Below, piece after piece: positions 1-8,099 of a stretch of 46,527 nt of DNA. This stretch comes from Saccharopolyspora elongata. GTDB taxonomy: Bacteria; Actinomycetota; Actinomycetes; Mycobacteriales; Pseudonocardiaceae. Within the stretch, counting starts at the first letter, position 1. Every line of letters starts with the position of its first letter. Where the stretch lies: the NCBI RefSeq assembly GCF_004348985.1, contig NZ_SMKW01000075.1:1-46527 (forward strand). Reading direction: 5' to 3'. The translations under genes were made by a program, and so were the position numbers. The notes under the pieces were generated by a model, which saw only the letters and a program-made list of their open reading frames with translations, was not told the origin of the DNA and searched no databases.

Positions 1-99
1 CAAGGCAAACCCCTCCTGCACCTGCCCGCCCACTGGCCCTGGGCCCAGCACTTCACCACCCTGCACGCCGCCGCCTCATCACCACCAACAGCAGCCTGA
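1..99 (+). pseudogene. C-terminal end of an IS1380-like transposase (partial, runs off window)
   Basis: The first 32 codons are open from the window edge to a TGA at 97-99. They include LPAHWPWAQHF, which resembles the extreme C-terminus of IS1380-family DDE transposases (a Leu-Pro-x-x-Trp-Pro-Trp-Ala motif). Only the tail is visible, so whether the element is intact cannot be judged. The family assignment is from motif memory only. Confidence 0.45.
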
Positions 100-265
100 C
101 CAGCACCAACACCGCCCACACGGGCCCAACCGGAGACCTCGATCAGTGGAACAGGCTGGGCAGACCAGCGGATCACACACGCCCTTCACCACGCCAAAAG
201 ATCAACAAAGCGAATCAGAATCACCGCCAACGCCCTCTTCGGTGGATCGAGGCTTAGGCCGTTCG

Positions 266-292
266 GGTGTATCGCGGGCGTATCGAAAATCG
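266..292 (-). promoter_or_regulatory. Candidate response-regulator operator (inverted copy of 2410-2436)
   Basis: Read on the minus strand, these 27 bases match the site at 2410-2436 at 22 positions: CGATTTTCGATA, then two CGATA-type repeats 11 bp apart. Eleven-bp spaced direct repeats are typical of OmpR-family binding sites. The site lies about 100 bp upstream of the hydrolase start at 395. The adjoining GGCCTAAGCC resembles the GCTTAGGCT next to the second copy. Confidence 0.45.
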
Positions 293-394
293 CATACGCC
301 ACCGCAACGGTCTTGCGTCTTCAGTGAAGGCATGGACCCCAGCGCATCCGCATACGGGTGGCGCATGAGTCGGTTCGTCGATGGGGAAAGGACC

Positions 395-1636
395 GTGATC
401 GTGGACTCGGATTCCGCACGTGGTATCGACCGGCGGCGGCTACTCGGGTTGGGCGGGTTGGCGGCCGCCGGCGTGGCGACCGGCGCGCCGCTGGTCGGCG
501 CCGGGCTCGGCCACGCCTCCGCCGCGCCGGAGCCGTCAGGGCGCGACCGGATCCCGCCGGACACCCAGCCCGGCGGGGCCTACGACCGGTACGTGGCGGA
601 ACTGGCCGCGGAGGACAAGTTCTCCGGCGTGGTGCTGCTGTCGTACCGGGGCCGGACGGTGCTGTCGCGTAGCTACGGCATGGCCGACAAGGAGAAGGGG
701 ATCCGAAACCACGAGGGTGTCGCGGTCAACCTCTCCTCGGGGAGCCAGCCGTTCTTGTCGGTGGCCATCCTGCAGTTGGCGCAGCAGGGCAAGGTGGCGC
801 TGTCGGACACGGTGGGCACCCACCTGACCGGCTTCGCCAGGGAGATCGCCGAGCAGGTAACCATCCACCACCTGCTCACCCCCATCTCCGGGCTGGACGC
901 CCCGATGCCGGACTGGCAACGCGTCTTCCACAGCAAGGAGGAGGTGCACGAGTACCACCAGCAGTGGACCCGGCAGGCGGAGCTGGTGGCCGTCCCCGGC
1001 TCGGGCGACAACGGCCACCGACCCGGCGGCGGCGCCAGCCTGGCCATCGCCGCGCAGATCGTGGAGGCCGTGACCGGCACGACGTTCTGGGACTACGTGC
1101 ACCAACACGTCTTCGGGCGCTGCGGCATGACCGGCTCGGCGTTCTACACCAGGCAGCAGTGGCTCACCGACGAGCACATCGCGCGCTCGTACATGCTCCA
1201 GGCGGACGGTAGCCGGGTGGACGCCGTCCGCAACCTGGACAAGGGCACCCGGAACCCGGGCCGCGGCTTCATCGGCTACGCCTCGGGCGACGGCTTCGCC
1301 ACCGCGCCGGACCTGGTTCGGTTCGCGAACGCGCTGCGCGACGGCACGGTGCTGGACCGGCCATACGCCGACTTGTTCGCCGGGCCCAAGCTCCCCGGCC
1401 ACGGCCCCACGTCGTACGAGGCGTACACGATGCCGGTCTCGATCATCGGCGACCAGTGGGTGATCGGGCGCGGCGGCGGCACTGGCGGCAGCAGCGCCAA
1501 CTGGACCATCTACCCGGACACCGGCTGGGTCGGCGTCGTCCTCAGCAACTACGACGAAGTGCCGATACAAGACATCTGCCTGCAGGAGATCAAGGCCATC
1601 ACCGGCGTGACGATCGACCCGCCAGGCGGCGGCTGA
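395..1636 (+). CDS. Tat-exported serine beta-lactamase-like protein with degenerate active site
   Basis: 413 aa. A GTG at 395 is chosen because a strong GGGGAAAGGA ribosome site precedes it; an in-frame ATG at 365 is possible. The N-terminus carries DRRRLLG followed by an Ala/Gly-rich segment, a twin-arginine signal, so export is expected. The rest follows the class C beta-lactamase/esterase fold (Pfam Beta-lactamase), ending in a GGGTGG turn and YPDTGWVGVVLSN. The expected Ser-x-x-Lys reads SGSQ at 115-118, the Tyr-x-Asn region reads RPG near 209-211, the usual HTSGL reads TPISGL, and the His before the last Gly-rich turn is Arg359. It looks like a binding or regulatory pseudoenzyme rather than an active hydrolase. 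VanZ follows 76 bp downstream in the same direction. Confidence 0.75.
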   Translation: MIVDSDSARGIDRRRLLGLGGLAAAGVATGAPLVGAGLGHASAAPEPSGRDRIPPDTQPGGAYDRYVAELAAEDKFSGVVLLSYRGRTVLSRSYGMADKEKGIRNHEGVAVNLSSGSQPFLSVAILQLAQQGKVALSDTVGTHLTGFAREIAEQVTIHHLLTPISGLDAPMPDWQRVFHSKEEVHEYHQQWTRQAELVAVPGSGDNGHRPGGGASLAIAAQIVEAVTGTTFWDYVHQHVFGRCGMTGSAFYTRQQWLTDEHIARSYMLQADGSRVDAVRNLDKGTRNPGRGFIGYASGDGFATAPDLVRFANALRDGTVLDRPYADLFAGPKLPGHGPTSYEAYTMPVSIIGDQWVIGRGGGTGGSSANWTIYPDTGWVGVVLSNYDEVPIQDICLQEIKAITGVTIDPPGGG

Positions 1637-1712
1637 CGCGCCTTCGGCTGGTCCAGCGCTGACCGCTGTTGGGACATCGAAGAAATCGCGATCGGGCGGA
1701 AGCAGAGGAAAC

Positions 1713-2288
1713 ATGCTCAAGGGGTGGCTTTGGGTCAGCACGTTCACCGGCATAGCGGTCATCACGGTGGTCGCACTGCCGTTGGCAGCGCTGGCGGTGT
1801 GGGTTCTGGCCGCCACCAGAGCGCCGACCAGCCCGTCGCCGTGGCGGACGTCGCTGGCCGATGTCGGCATCGTCTACGGGACGGTGCCGTGGGTGTGGAT
1901 GACCATGTTGCCGGGCAGCGGGGCCGGCGAAGTCCCCGGCCGGATGAGCCTGGTTCCGCTGCGGGATCTGCTCGCGCTCCTCGACGACGGGGCGACGTTC
2001 CAGATCGTCGGCAACCTGCTGGTGTTCGCGGCGCTGGGGTTCTTCGCCCCGTTGCGGTTCGCGGCGCTGGCGTCAGTACCGCGGATCCTGGCGCTCGCGG
2101 CGGCCTGCTCGGTCCTGGTCGAGACCGCGCAGTACGTCCTGCGGCTGGACCGGGTGTCCTCAGTGGACGACGTACTGCTCAACGCCGCCGGCGCCGGGCT
2201 GGCCGCGCTGGCGTCGCGCCGCTGGTGGCGCGCAACGGCCACAGCGTCGTCGGACCGTCCTCGATCGGCGGCGGTACCGGGACGCTGA
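1713..2288 (+). CDS. VanZ-like integral membrane protein
   Basis: 191 aa, ATG preceded by AGAGGAAA. It has an N-terminal membrane helix, a hydrophobic core (residues about 90-135) and the family signature near 145-160, Ser-Val-Asp-Asp-Val-Leu-Leu-Asn followed by Ala-Gly-Ala-Gly-Leu. VanZ-family proteins are membrane proteins of uncertain mechanism; the founding member adds low-level teicoplanin resistance. Its place between a beta-lactamase-like exported protein and an OmpR/kinase pair suggests a cell-envelope response, but no glycopeptide resistance enzymes (VanHAX) are present here, so resistance should not be assumed. Confidence 0.8.
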   Translation: MLKGWLWVSTFTGIAVITVVALPLAALAVWVLAATRAPTSPSPWRTSLADVGIVYGTVPWVWMTMLPGSGAGEVPGRMSLVPLRDLLALLDDGATFQIVGNLLVFAALGFFAPLRFAALASVPRILALAAACSVLVETAQYVLRLDRVSSVDDVLLNAAGAGLAALASRRWWRATATASSDRPRSAAVPGR

Positions 2289-2409
2289 GCCGCCCGCGGC
2301 ACGCCGATCGCCGTGGCGCACGGGGTACCCGCCCGCGACCGGCTCGTGGTGTTGTGGATCAGGCACTTGGCCCGGAGCTCGTTGAACGGTCACCGTGCCG
2401 GGGCGTGTT

Positions 2410-2436
2410 CGATTTTCGATATGTCGGCGATATGCC
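2410..2436 (+). promoter_or_regulatory. Candidate autoregulatory operator of the two-component system
   Basis: CGATTTTCGATATGTCGG is followed directly by CGATATGCC, giving two CGATATG repeats 11 bp apart just upstream of the regulator start at 2457. A TTAGGCT that could be a -10 element follows at 2444-2450. A second copy lies inverted at 266-292. Binding by the adjacent OmpR-family regulator is inferred. Confidence 0.5.
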
Positions 2437-2456
2437 GTGCCGCTTAGGCTCCAAGT

Positions 2457-3125
2457 GTGCGCGTGCTGATCGTGGAGGACGAACCCTACCTGGCCGAAGC
2501 GGTCCGTGACGGTCTCCGGCTGGAAGCGATCGCCGCCGACATCGCAGGCGACGGCGACTCCGCCCTCGAGCTGCTCAGCATCAACTCCTACGACCTCGCG
2601 GTGCTCGATCGCGACATCCCAGGCCCCTCCGGCGACGAGGTCGCCCGACGCATCGTCGCCTCCGGCAGCGGCATCCCGATCCTCATGCTCACCGCCGCCG
2701 ACCGGATCGACGACAAGGCCTCCGGGTTCGAGCTCGGCGCCGACGATTACCTCACCAAACCGTTCGAGCTTCGGGAGCTCGTCCTGCGGCTGAGGGCGCT
2801 CGACCGCAGACGCGCGCCCGCCCGACCCCCGGTCAGCGAGATCGCCGGCCTCCGGCTGGACCCCTTCCGCCGGGAGGTCTTCCGCGACGGCCGCTACGTC
2901 GCGCTCACCAGGAAGCAGTTCGCCGTGCTCGAAGTCCTCGTCGCCGCCGAAGGCGGTGTCGTGAGCGCGGAAGAACTACTGGAGCGGGCCTGGGACGAGA
3001 ACGCCGACCCCTTCACCAACGCCGTCCGCATCACCATCTCCGCCCTGCGCAAACGACTCGGCGAGCCATGGCTCATCGCCACGGTGCCCGGTGTCGGCTA
3101 CCGAATCGACACCACCCACCCATGA
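2457..3125 (+). CDS. OmpR/PhoB-family response regulator
   Basis: 222 aa, GTG start. The receiver domain spans residues 1-115, with acidic pocket E7-D8, phosphoacceptor D51 (AVLDRDIPG) and the conserved Lys in YLTKPF. A winged-helix DNA-binding domain follows, with LTRKQFAVLEVL and the C-terminal VRITISALRKRL...VPGVGYRI. The last codons overlap the kinase start by ATGA, so the pair is translationally coupled. The likely target sites are the direct repeats at 2410-2436 and 266-292, which would link it to its own promoter and to the hydrolase/VanZ genes. Confidence 0.93.
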   Translation: MRVLIVEDEPYLAEAVRDGLRLEAIAADIAGDGDSALELLSINSYDLAVLDRDIPGPSGDEVARRIVASGSGIPILMLTAADRIDDKASGFELGADDYLTKPFELRELVLRLRALDRRRAPARPPVSEIAGLRLDPFRREVFRDGRYVALTRKQFAVLEVLVAAEGGVVSAEELLERAWDENADPFTNAVRITISALRKRLGEPWLIATVPGVGYRIDTTHP

Positions 3126-4222
3126 ACAGACGCCCGGGGCTCAGCGCCAGACTGAAACTCACCATCAGCTACGCCGGATTCCTCTTCGTCGCAGGCGCTG
3201 TCGTGCTGGCCGTGGTGTGGGTGTTCCTGCTGCGCCACGTACCCGACAACGACCAGGGCCTGCTCGGGATCTCGCCCAACCGGCACGTCCTCTTGATGGT
3301 CTTCACGCCTGCCGCGGCCTCAGCACTGGCCTTCCTGCTCGTGTTCGGCCTCCTGGGCGGATGGCTCCTCGCCGGACGGATGCTCGCACCGCTGACACGG
3401 ATCGCGGACGCGGCACGGAGGGCCTCGAACGGATCGCTGTCCCACCGGATCCGCATGGAAGGCCGCAAGGACGAGTTCCGCGAACTCGCCGACGCGTTCG
3501 ACACCATGCTCGAACAACTCGAATCCCACGTCACCGAACAGCGCAGGTTCGCCGCGAACGCCTCCCACGAACTGCGCACCCCGCTGGCGATCTCGCGGAC
3601 ACTGCTCGACGTCGCTCGCAACGACCCGACGCGGGACCAGGGCGAACTCGTCGAACGCCTGCACGTCGTGAACACGCGGGCGATCGACCTCACCGAGGCC
3701 CTCCTACTGCTCAGCCGCAGCGACCGCGGGAGCTTCACCCGCGAGCCCGTCGACATCTCCCTCATCGCAGAAGAAGCCACCGAAACGCTGCTTCCCCTCG
3801 CCGAACAACGCGGGATCACGCTCGACGTCACCGGCGAGACGACGCAGACCGCCGGCTCCGCGCCACTCATACTGCGGATGGTGACGAACCTCGTCCAGAA
3901 CGCCATCGTCCACAACCTTCCCGCGGGCGGCGCCGTCACGGTCCACACCGAATCCCAGCACGGCGCGAGCGTGCTGCGGGTCGAGAACACGGGCCATCCG
4001 CTCCCGCCGGAACTGGTCCCGACCCTCACCGAACCCTTCCGACGCGGCACGGAGCGCATACGCACCAACGAACATGCCGGCGCCGGCCTCGGACTGGCCA
4101 TCGTGCACAGCATCGTCCGAGCACACGACGGGACCCTTGACCTCACCCCCCGCCCCACCGGCGGTCTCCTCGTCACGATCCGACTCCCCGGCAACCCGCA
4201 GCCATCGCGGCAAGACCCATGA
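3122..4222 (+). CDS. Membrane sensor histidine kinase
   Basis: 366 aa, ATG overlapping the regulator stop. Two transmembrane helices (about 13-38 and 57-83) flank a very short extracytoplasmic loop of about 20 residues. A HAMP linker follows, then the HisKA dimerisation box with phosphorylated H149 (NASHELRTPLA), then the HATPase domain with N-box NLVQNAIVHN and G-box AGAGLGLAIV. The small external loop suggests sensing at or in the membrane, as for many envelope-stress kinases. It is the cognate partner of the preceding regulator. Confidence 0.93.
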   Translation: MNRRPGLSARLKLTISYAGFLFVAGAVVLAVVWVFLLRHVPDNDQGLLGISPNRHVLLMVFTPAAASALAFLLVFGLLGGWLLAGRMLAPLTRIADAARRASNGSLSHRIRMEGRKDEFRELADAFDTMLEQLESHVTEQRRFAANASHELRTPLAISRTLLDVARNDPTRDQGELVERLHVVNTRAIDLTEALLLLSRSDRGSFTREPVDISLIAEEATETLLPLAEQRGITLDVTGETTQTAGSAPLILRMVTNLVQNAIVHNLPAGGAVTVHTESQHGASVLRVENTGHPLPPELVPTLTEPFRRGTERIRTNEHAGAGLGLAIVHSIVRAHDGTLDLTPRPTGGLLVTIRLPGNPQPSRQDP

Positions 4223-4289
4223 ACGTCACGATTTCCGGCTGGAGCACTGGTAGGACCGGTGCAACGGGGCACCGCTCAGGGCTGGCCAC

Positions 4290-4510
4290 GTCCAGTCGGC
4301 AGCCTGCGGACGTCGCCGAAGGCCAGCGCGGCGCGCAGCCGGGTGATCTCCTCGTGCTGAGCAGTCAGCCGCGAGACGGCTCGGACAACGCGGCGAGTTC
4401 GGCCTTCTGCGCTTCCTCGGCGGCGAAACACTTCTTCAATGAGTGCCGACCTGGCCTTTCAGACGTCCGATCTGCTGCACGTGTTCGCGACGGTCACCGG
4501 TCGTTAGGCG
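4290..4510 (-). pseudogene. Possible degraded transposon-associated protein fragment
   Basis: On the minus strand three frames give consecutive pieces of one helical, charged sequence: HVQQIGRLKGQVG, then KCFAAEEAQKAELAALSE, then LTAQHEEITRLRAALA. Two frameshifts separate them. The pattern recalls DUF6262-type helper proteins of actinobacterial site-specific transposition modules, but the resemblance is only compositional. The rest of 4223-4511 shows no gene. Confidence 0.25.
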
Positions 4511-4511
4511 G

Positions 4512-4541
4512 CGAGGCCCGCCGGTTTCCCGACGGGCCTCG
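4512..4541 (-). terminator. Hairpin terminator after the frameshifted membrane gene
   Basis: CGAGGCCCG (4512-4520) and CGGGCCTCG (4533-4541) form a perfect 9-bp stem with a 12-nt loop, 24 bases beyond the stop of the minus-strand gene at 4565. There is no U tract, as is common in actinomycetes. Confidence 0.6.
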
Positions 4542-4564
4542 ATCTCCGCAGCCCGCGGCCGCGG

Positions 4565-5115
4565 TCAGCGAGCCGGCTTCACCGCCTTGGCGTAGCGGTT
4601 GATCGGCGGGAGCCAGCAGAACACGAGCGCCAGCAGGCAGCAGGGCCAAGCGGCCATGAGCATCCCGCCGACCACGTCCGATCCCATGGCCGAGGTGCCG
4701 ATGGCGACGAAGTGGACGATGAAGGCGAGCACCGAGAACACGGTGAGCAGCACCCGGGCCCAGATCGTACGGGCGAAGATCGTCCACACCAGCACCAGGA
4801 TGCCAAAGCCGATCTCGACGCTCGCCCAGGTGGCCATGGCGCCCTGGAATCCGGCGACGAAGCCGTCCCACTGGCCGGTGCTGCGCATCAGCTCGACGAA
4901 CGCGTCCTCGCTGAGGCCCGCCTCGTCCATCAGGCCGGGCTCGATGCGGTCGATGTTGTTGACCAGCTCGTCCTCGGCCAGCTGGCGAAGTTCAGGATCC
5001 CGGCGACGATCGGCAGCAGTCCGGACAGTCCGGCGAAGATCTGCAGGATGAGCAGCGTCACCGGTCGCTTCGGCGCGTGCCCGTGCGCAGGCGCGGTGGT
5101 GGGGGCGTAGGTCAT
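4565..5115 (-). pseudogene. Multi-pass membrane protein of unknown function, one-base frameshift
   Basis: The start at 5115 follows AGAGGAGA. The first frame gives MTYAPTTAPAHGHAPKRP and a membrane helix ending ILNFASW. The reading then has to move by one base near 4978 to continue as EDELVNNIDRIEPG..., three more hydrophobic helices and the end INRYAKAVKPAR at 4565. Restoring one base near 4978 gives a coherent 183-aa protein with four likely transmembrane helices and an acidic external segment after helix 1. It may be a real inactivating mutation or a sequencing error. I do not recognise the family. Confidence 0.6.
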
Positions 5116-5435
5116 GGTCGGTGTTTCTCCTCTTGGGGTGCAGTGCCGCATGCCGCCCAACGCGCCGGAGGAGTCGGTTCCAGCTGTCGGTACGACAGTT
5201 GTTCAGATGCGGCCCACCCCGTGGCGGTTCAGGGTTCCAGCCAACCGTTATCCCCTCGATACCAAAGGCGGTCCCGGAACCCAGTTCCCGCAAGAAGAAA
5301 TCCGCAGATCAGTTGCGCTGTCATCGAGATCAGCGCAGACCGTCCACAGTGGTGTCTGGTCAGGCGCCATTCGGCGAGTCCCTCGGTTCGTCGTCGAAGA
5401 GGGCCTCGCCGAATCGCACGACTACTGCCGGGTCG
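5116..5435. other. Intergenic stretch, no gene recognised
   Basis: About 320 bases between the membrane gene start and the small secreted gene. Open frames here lack ribosome sites and family signatures. It probably carries the promoter of the 5115 gene, but no clear -10/-35 pair stands out. Confidence 0.4.
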
Positions 5436-5654
5436 TCACAAGCTGTAGGCCCACAACTCGTACACGCCGTTGTTGTGCCGGCACTCGTGCGGCAGGCTCG
5501 GGCCCCCACCGGTCATGTCTTCCCAGGCCTTCTCGCACTGGGCCTCGGTGTAGTACCAATGCCCCGTGTAGCTCCAACCTTCCGCTGCCGCGGGCGTTGC
5601 GGTGGCCGCCAGCACACTGAGCCCGAGAACGGCGCCGATTGCGAACTTCTTCAC
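5436..5654 (-). CDS. Small secreted protein, unknown function
   Basis: 72 aa. The GTG at 5654 is preferred over the upstream ATG because GGGAGGA lies 6 bases before it and the protein then begins directly with a Sec signal, VKKFAIGAVLGLSVLAA, with cleavage likely after TPAAA. The mature part is about 48 residues, rich in Trp/Tyr (GWSYTGHWYYTEAQC) with two Cys that could form one disulphide. It resembles the many small secreted actinobacterial proteins of unknown role. It is followed at distance by another small secreted gene on the same strand. Confidence 0.7.
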   Translation of the reverse strand: MKKFAIGAVLGLSVLAATATPAAAEGWSYTGHWYYTEAQCEKAWEDMTGGGPSLPHECRHNNGVYELWAYSL

Positions 5655-5751
5655 CAGAATCCTCCCGTTGACCATCATGCAGTTGGGCCGGACGCGAACG
5701 GGGCAGTTCCGACACCGCGCGTCACGACGTCCGCACTGCCCCGCCTAGTCG

Positions 5752-6093
5752 TCAGGACCAGAAGAAGCCGTCTTTGACGGTGGTGACGGTCACCCCTTCG
5801 CGCGGGTCGTACGTGCCGCCTCCCATGGTCTCGTCGTTGCTCGCGATGCGGATCTCGTACCGCTCCGTGCCGCTGATGCCGAGCGTGATGCACTGCCCGT
5901 CGGGGACGACCACAGTGGACGAATGCGAATCCGGGAAGGCGGCGTAGGAGTCGTATCCTCCCTTGGAACACAAGGTGAATTGGCCCGGGGTGGCCGCTGC
6001 GGCGGTGCCGGCCGTCGCCGTGACCAGCGCCGCTCCCAGGGTTGCGACCAGCACGAGACCGCGGCCAGCCCGACGCTTGGTTGACTGCTTCAT
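5752..6093 (-). CDS. Small secreted protein, unknown function
   Basis: 113 aa, ATG with GAAGGGA upstream. Residues 1-34 form a Sec signal (basic KQSTKRRAGR, then hydrophobic LVLVATLGAALV, then AAAA-T). The mature domain of about 78 residues has two Cys (TLCSKGG and DGQCITL) and a beta-rich look, ending DGFFWS. No family recognised. It lies upstream of the secreted gene at 5436-5654 on the same strand. Confidence 0.7.
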   Translation of the reverse strand: MKQSTKRRAGRGLVLVATLGAALVTATAGTAAAATPGQFTLCSKGGYDSYAAFPDSHSSTVVVPDGQCITLGISGTERYEIRIASNDETMGGGTYDPREGVTVTTVKDGFFWS

Positions 6094-6354
6094 TGGCGAA
6101 TCCCTTCATCGGATGTCGATTGCACCACCGATTCAACCGAAAACTTCCAACGCAAAAGGGAAACCACCGCCATGCGGCGACGTTCGGGCATGTGCGGCTG
6201 CCCGATCGTCCCCCTTCGCCCGCGACTTCAGCCACTGCGCCCACGCCGCCGCTGACGCTGCCCGGAATTCCGGTGAAAGGGCGTCGAGCACGAGACGCTC
6301 AGTTGGCGCTCGCCTCGCCTGGTGGCAATGATTCGTGATCTTGTGGCAGGGCCA

Positions 6355-6591
6355 CTACATCGCTGTTACCGCAATCCACGCGCTGGCGCCCTCCGGGTAT
6401 TGGGTTTTCAGCCAGGCAATGTTCCGCAAAGCCTCGTCCTCGGTATCGAACCCGATGCGGGCGTGACGCTCTCCGTGAACCAGGTAGGTCACATGCCACT
6501 TGGAATAGATCCGTTCGAGGACGATCTCGTACGGGGCGATGGGAGACCAGTCGGAGTGCCCCGCTCTCCAACGGCTGAGCACTTGGGCCAT
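6355..6591 (-). CDS. Hypothetical 78-aa protein
   Basis: ATG at 6591 preceded by CAGGTGA. The protein is soluble, begins MAQVLSRWRAGHSDW and ends EGASAWIAVTAM, with no signal peptide or membrane segment and no Cys. The alternation of strands and one Ala/Leu helix (DEALRNIAWLKTQYP) suggests a small alpha/beta fold. No function can be assigned. Coding is supported by the ribosome site and normal composition only. Confidence 0.55.
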   Translation of the reverse strand: MAQVLSRWRAGHSDWSPIAPYEIVLERIYSKWHVTYLVHGERHARIGFDTEDEALRNIAWLKTQYPEGASAWIAVTAM

Positions 6592-7148
6592 TGATCACCT
6601 GCGGCGTCTCGGGAAGGTAAGCCTACTGACCAGTATCCGAAGTCTTGTTCAGGTTCGCCTGGGCCTTTCGACCCGAGTTAGTTCCGTTGGCAGACGGCAG
6701 AGTCAGTAGCGCGGACGGCGCGGGCAGCCGCAGCTCGGCCCCGCGGAGGCGCGACCGGGACTTTAAGACGGCCAACGCATGAGCGCGGTGGAACAACGCA
6801 ACGGGCCGCCCCCGCACTGCGGGTGCGGGGGCGGCCCGCTGCGAGGTGAACTTCGCGGTGCAGGTGACACCCCGACGGCCACCCGCACCTTCCCGATCTT
6901 GGCAAGGCCCCGACACCTTGCCCGAACCACGCAGGACCCGTTTTCGCCGGTCAGCGTGACTACGAACACTGAGCGCTACCGGCAAGTAACGCAAGGTTCG
7001 AGACCAAGAGTTTTTCGAAACGCGAATGCTATTAAGCCTCAGCCGATCTTGTCCTGGCCTCACCCGAGGACCTGCACTGCTCCCGCTCCGGGCGGTTAGG
7101 CCGGGATCTGTCCCCGCTCGACCGGTGAGCGGCGTCGACGATCAGCAC
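6592..7148. other. Intergenic region with possible secreted-protein remnant
   Basis: No intact gene. On the minus strand around 6840-6960 one frame reads TLTGENGSCVVRARCRG and, after a frame change, VTCTAKFTSQ. This looks like the end of a small cysteine-containing secreted protein that has lost its start. A strong hairpin lies just beyond it (6802-6838), as expected for its old terminator. Confidence 0.3.
6802..6838. terminator. Very strong GC hairpin
   Basis: CGGGCCGCCCCCGCA (6802-6816) and TGCGGGGGCGGCCCG (6824-6838) form a perfect 15-bp stem with a 7-nt loop. It could terminate in either direction; the likely client is the decayed minus-strand gene at about 6840-6960. Confidence 0.65.
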
Positions 7149-7829
7149 CTACCGGTGAAAGCCAAGAGAACCGGGGAAGCTGGACCGGGTGGGGAGAGTG
7201 CCGGTGGCGGCGAACTCCAAGCGCCGGGCCACGGAGACCGCCTGATCGGCAAAGCGCTCGTAGAACCGGGCCAGCAACGCCACGTTCACCGCCGCGGGGA
7301 TCCCGTGCGACCAGCCCCCGCCGGTAACGGTCTCGAGAATCCTCGCGTGCAGGGCGTCGATGGCGTCGTCGGCGCGGTTGAGCTCGGCGAACCGGCCTTC
7401 CGCACTGCCGGTGACGAGTTCGCAGAGGTGCTCGCACATGCGCACGTCGAGTTCTCCCATTTCCCGGAACTGATCTTCCAAATCCGGCGGCACGACCCTG
7501 GCCGGGTGGTTGCGGCGAACGAGTTTCGCGACGTTGACGGCGAGACCGCCCATCCGTTCGACCTTCACCGCGCAGTAGAGAGTGGCCAGAATGGCGCGCA
7601 GGTCACTGGCCACCGGAGTCTGCAGTGCCAGCAGCGACTGAGCGAACCCTTCGCAGGCCTTGCCCGCTTGGTCCAGCGTGGCATCCTCCTCCATCACCTG
7701 CTCGGCGAGCCCCACATCGCCGTTGAGCAAGGCCGCGGTGGCGCGCCGCATGGTGTCGGCGGCGAGCTCGCACATGCCGGACAGCTGATTTCCCAGCTGC
7801 GCTAGCTCCCTGTGAAAAGCTTCCCGCAC
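7149..7829 (-). CDS. phoU: PhoU-like phosphate regulatory protein
   Basis: 226 aa from GTG 7829; the longer open frame to 7991 lacks family similarity, and PhoU proteins usually start just before R-x-x-F-H. Two PhoU repeats are visible: AFHRELAQLGNQLSGMCELAADTM...LLNGDVGLAEQV near the N-terminus, and EMGELDVRMCEHLCELV...DDAIDALHARI in the second half, with MERMGGLAVNVA and YERFADQAVSVARR as the paired helical signatures. PhoU moderates Pho two-component signalling and Pst uptake. Here it stands alone without pst genes, so it is probably an extra paralogue. Confidence 0.85.
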   Translation of the reverse strand: MREAFHRELAQLGNQLSGMCELAADTMRRATAALLNGDVGLAEQVMEEDATLDQAGKACEGFAQSLLALQTPVASDLRAILATLYCAVKVERMGGLAVNVAKLVRRNHPARVVPPDLEDQFREMGELDVRMCEHLCELVTGSAEGRFAELNRADDAIDALHARILETVTGGGWSHGIPAAVNVALLARFYERFADQAVSVARRLEFAATGTLPTRSSFPGSLGFHR

Positions 7830-8099
7830 GCGATCAGCGTAAGCCTCGGGCGACGTGCCCGCGATATGCGGAGAGCAGCCGAAAGCGGCAGCTCCACCAA
7901 GCTCACCACGTTCGACAGGGACACCCGCCGCCCCGGGCCGGACGCGCTCGTTGGCAAGCCGGCTCGTCGACTCCAGTTTGGCAAGCTCCACGAGAATTCG
8001 GAATCACTCGCAATGGAGTCGAAAGCTGCACTTGGCGTTCGCAGAAGCGCTCTCAATAGCCAGGCCATCAGACCGCCCCAAATCAGGTTTGCCTGCTCG

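Noticed and set aside
395..4222. Vancomycin-type resistance cluster because of VanZ plus a two-component system
   Set aside because: No VanH, VanA-type ligase or VanX; VanZ-like proteins are common outside resistance clusters.
4219..4602. Plus-strand open frame overlapping the end of the kinase gene
   Set aside because: No ribosome site or family; the minus strand shows a better remnant and a terminator inside it.
7026..7805. Plus-strand open frame opposite phoU
   Set aside because: PhoU on the minus strand has clear family repeats; the plus-strand frame has none.
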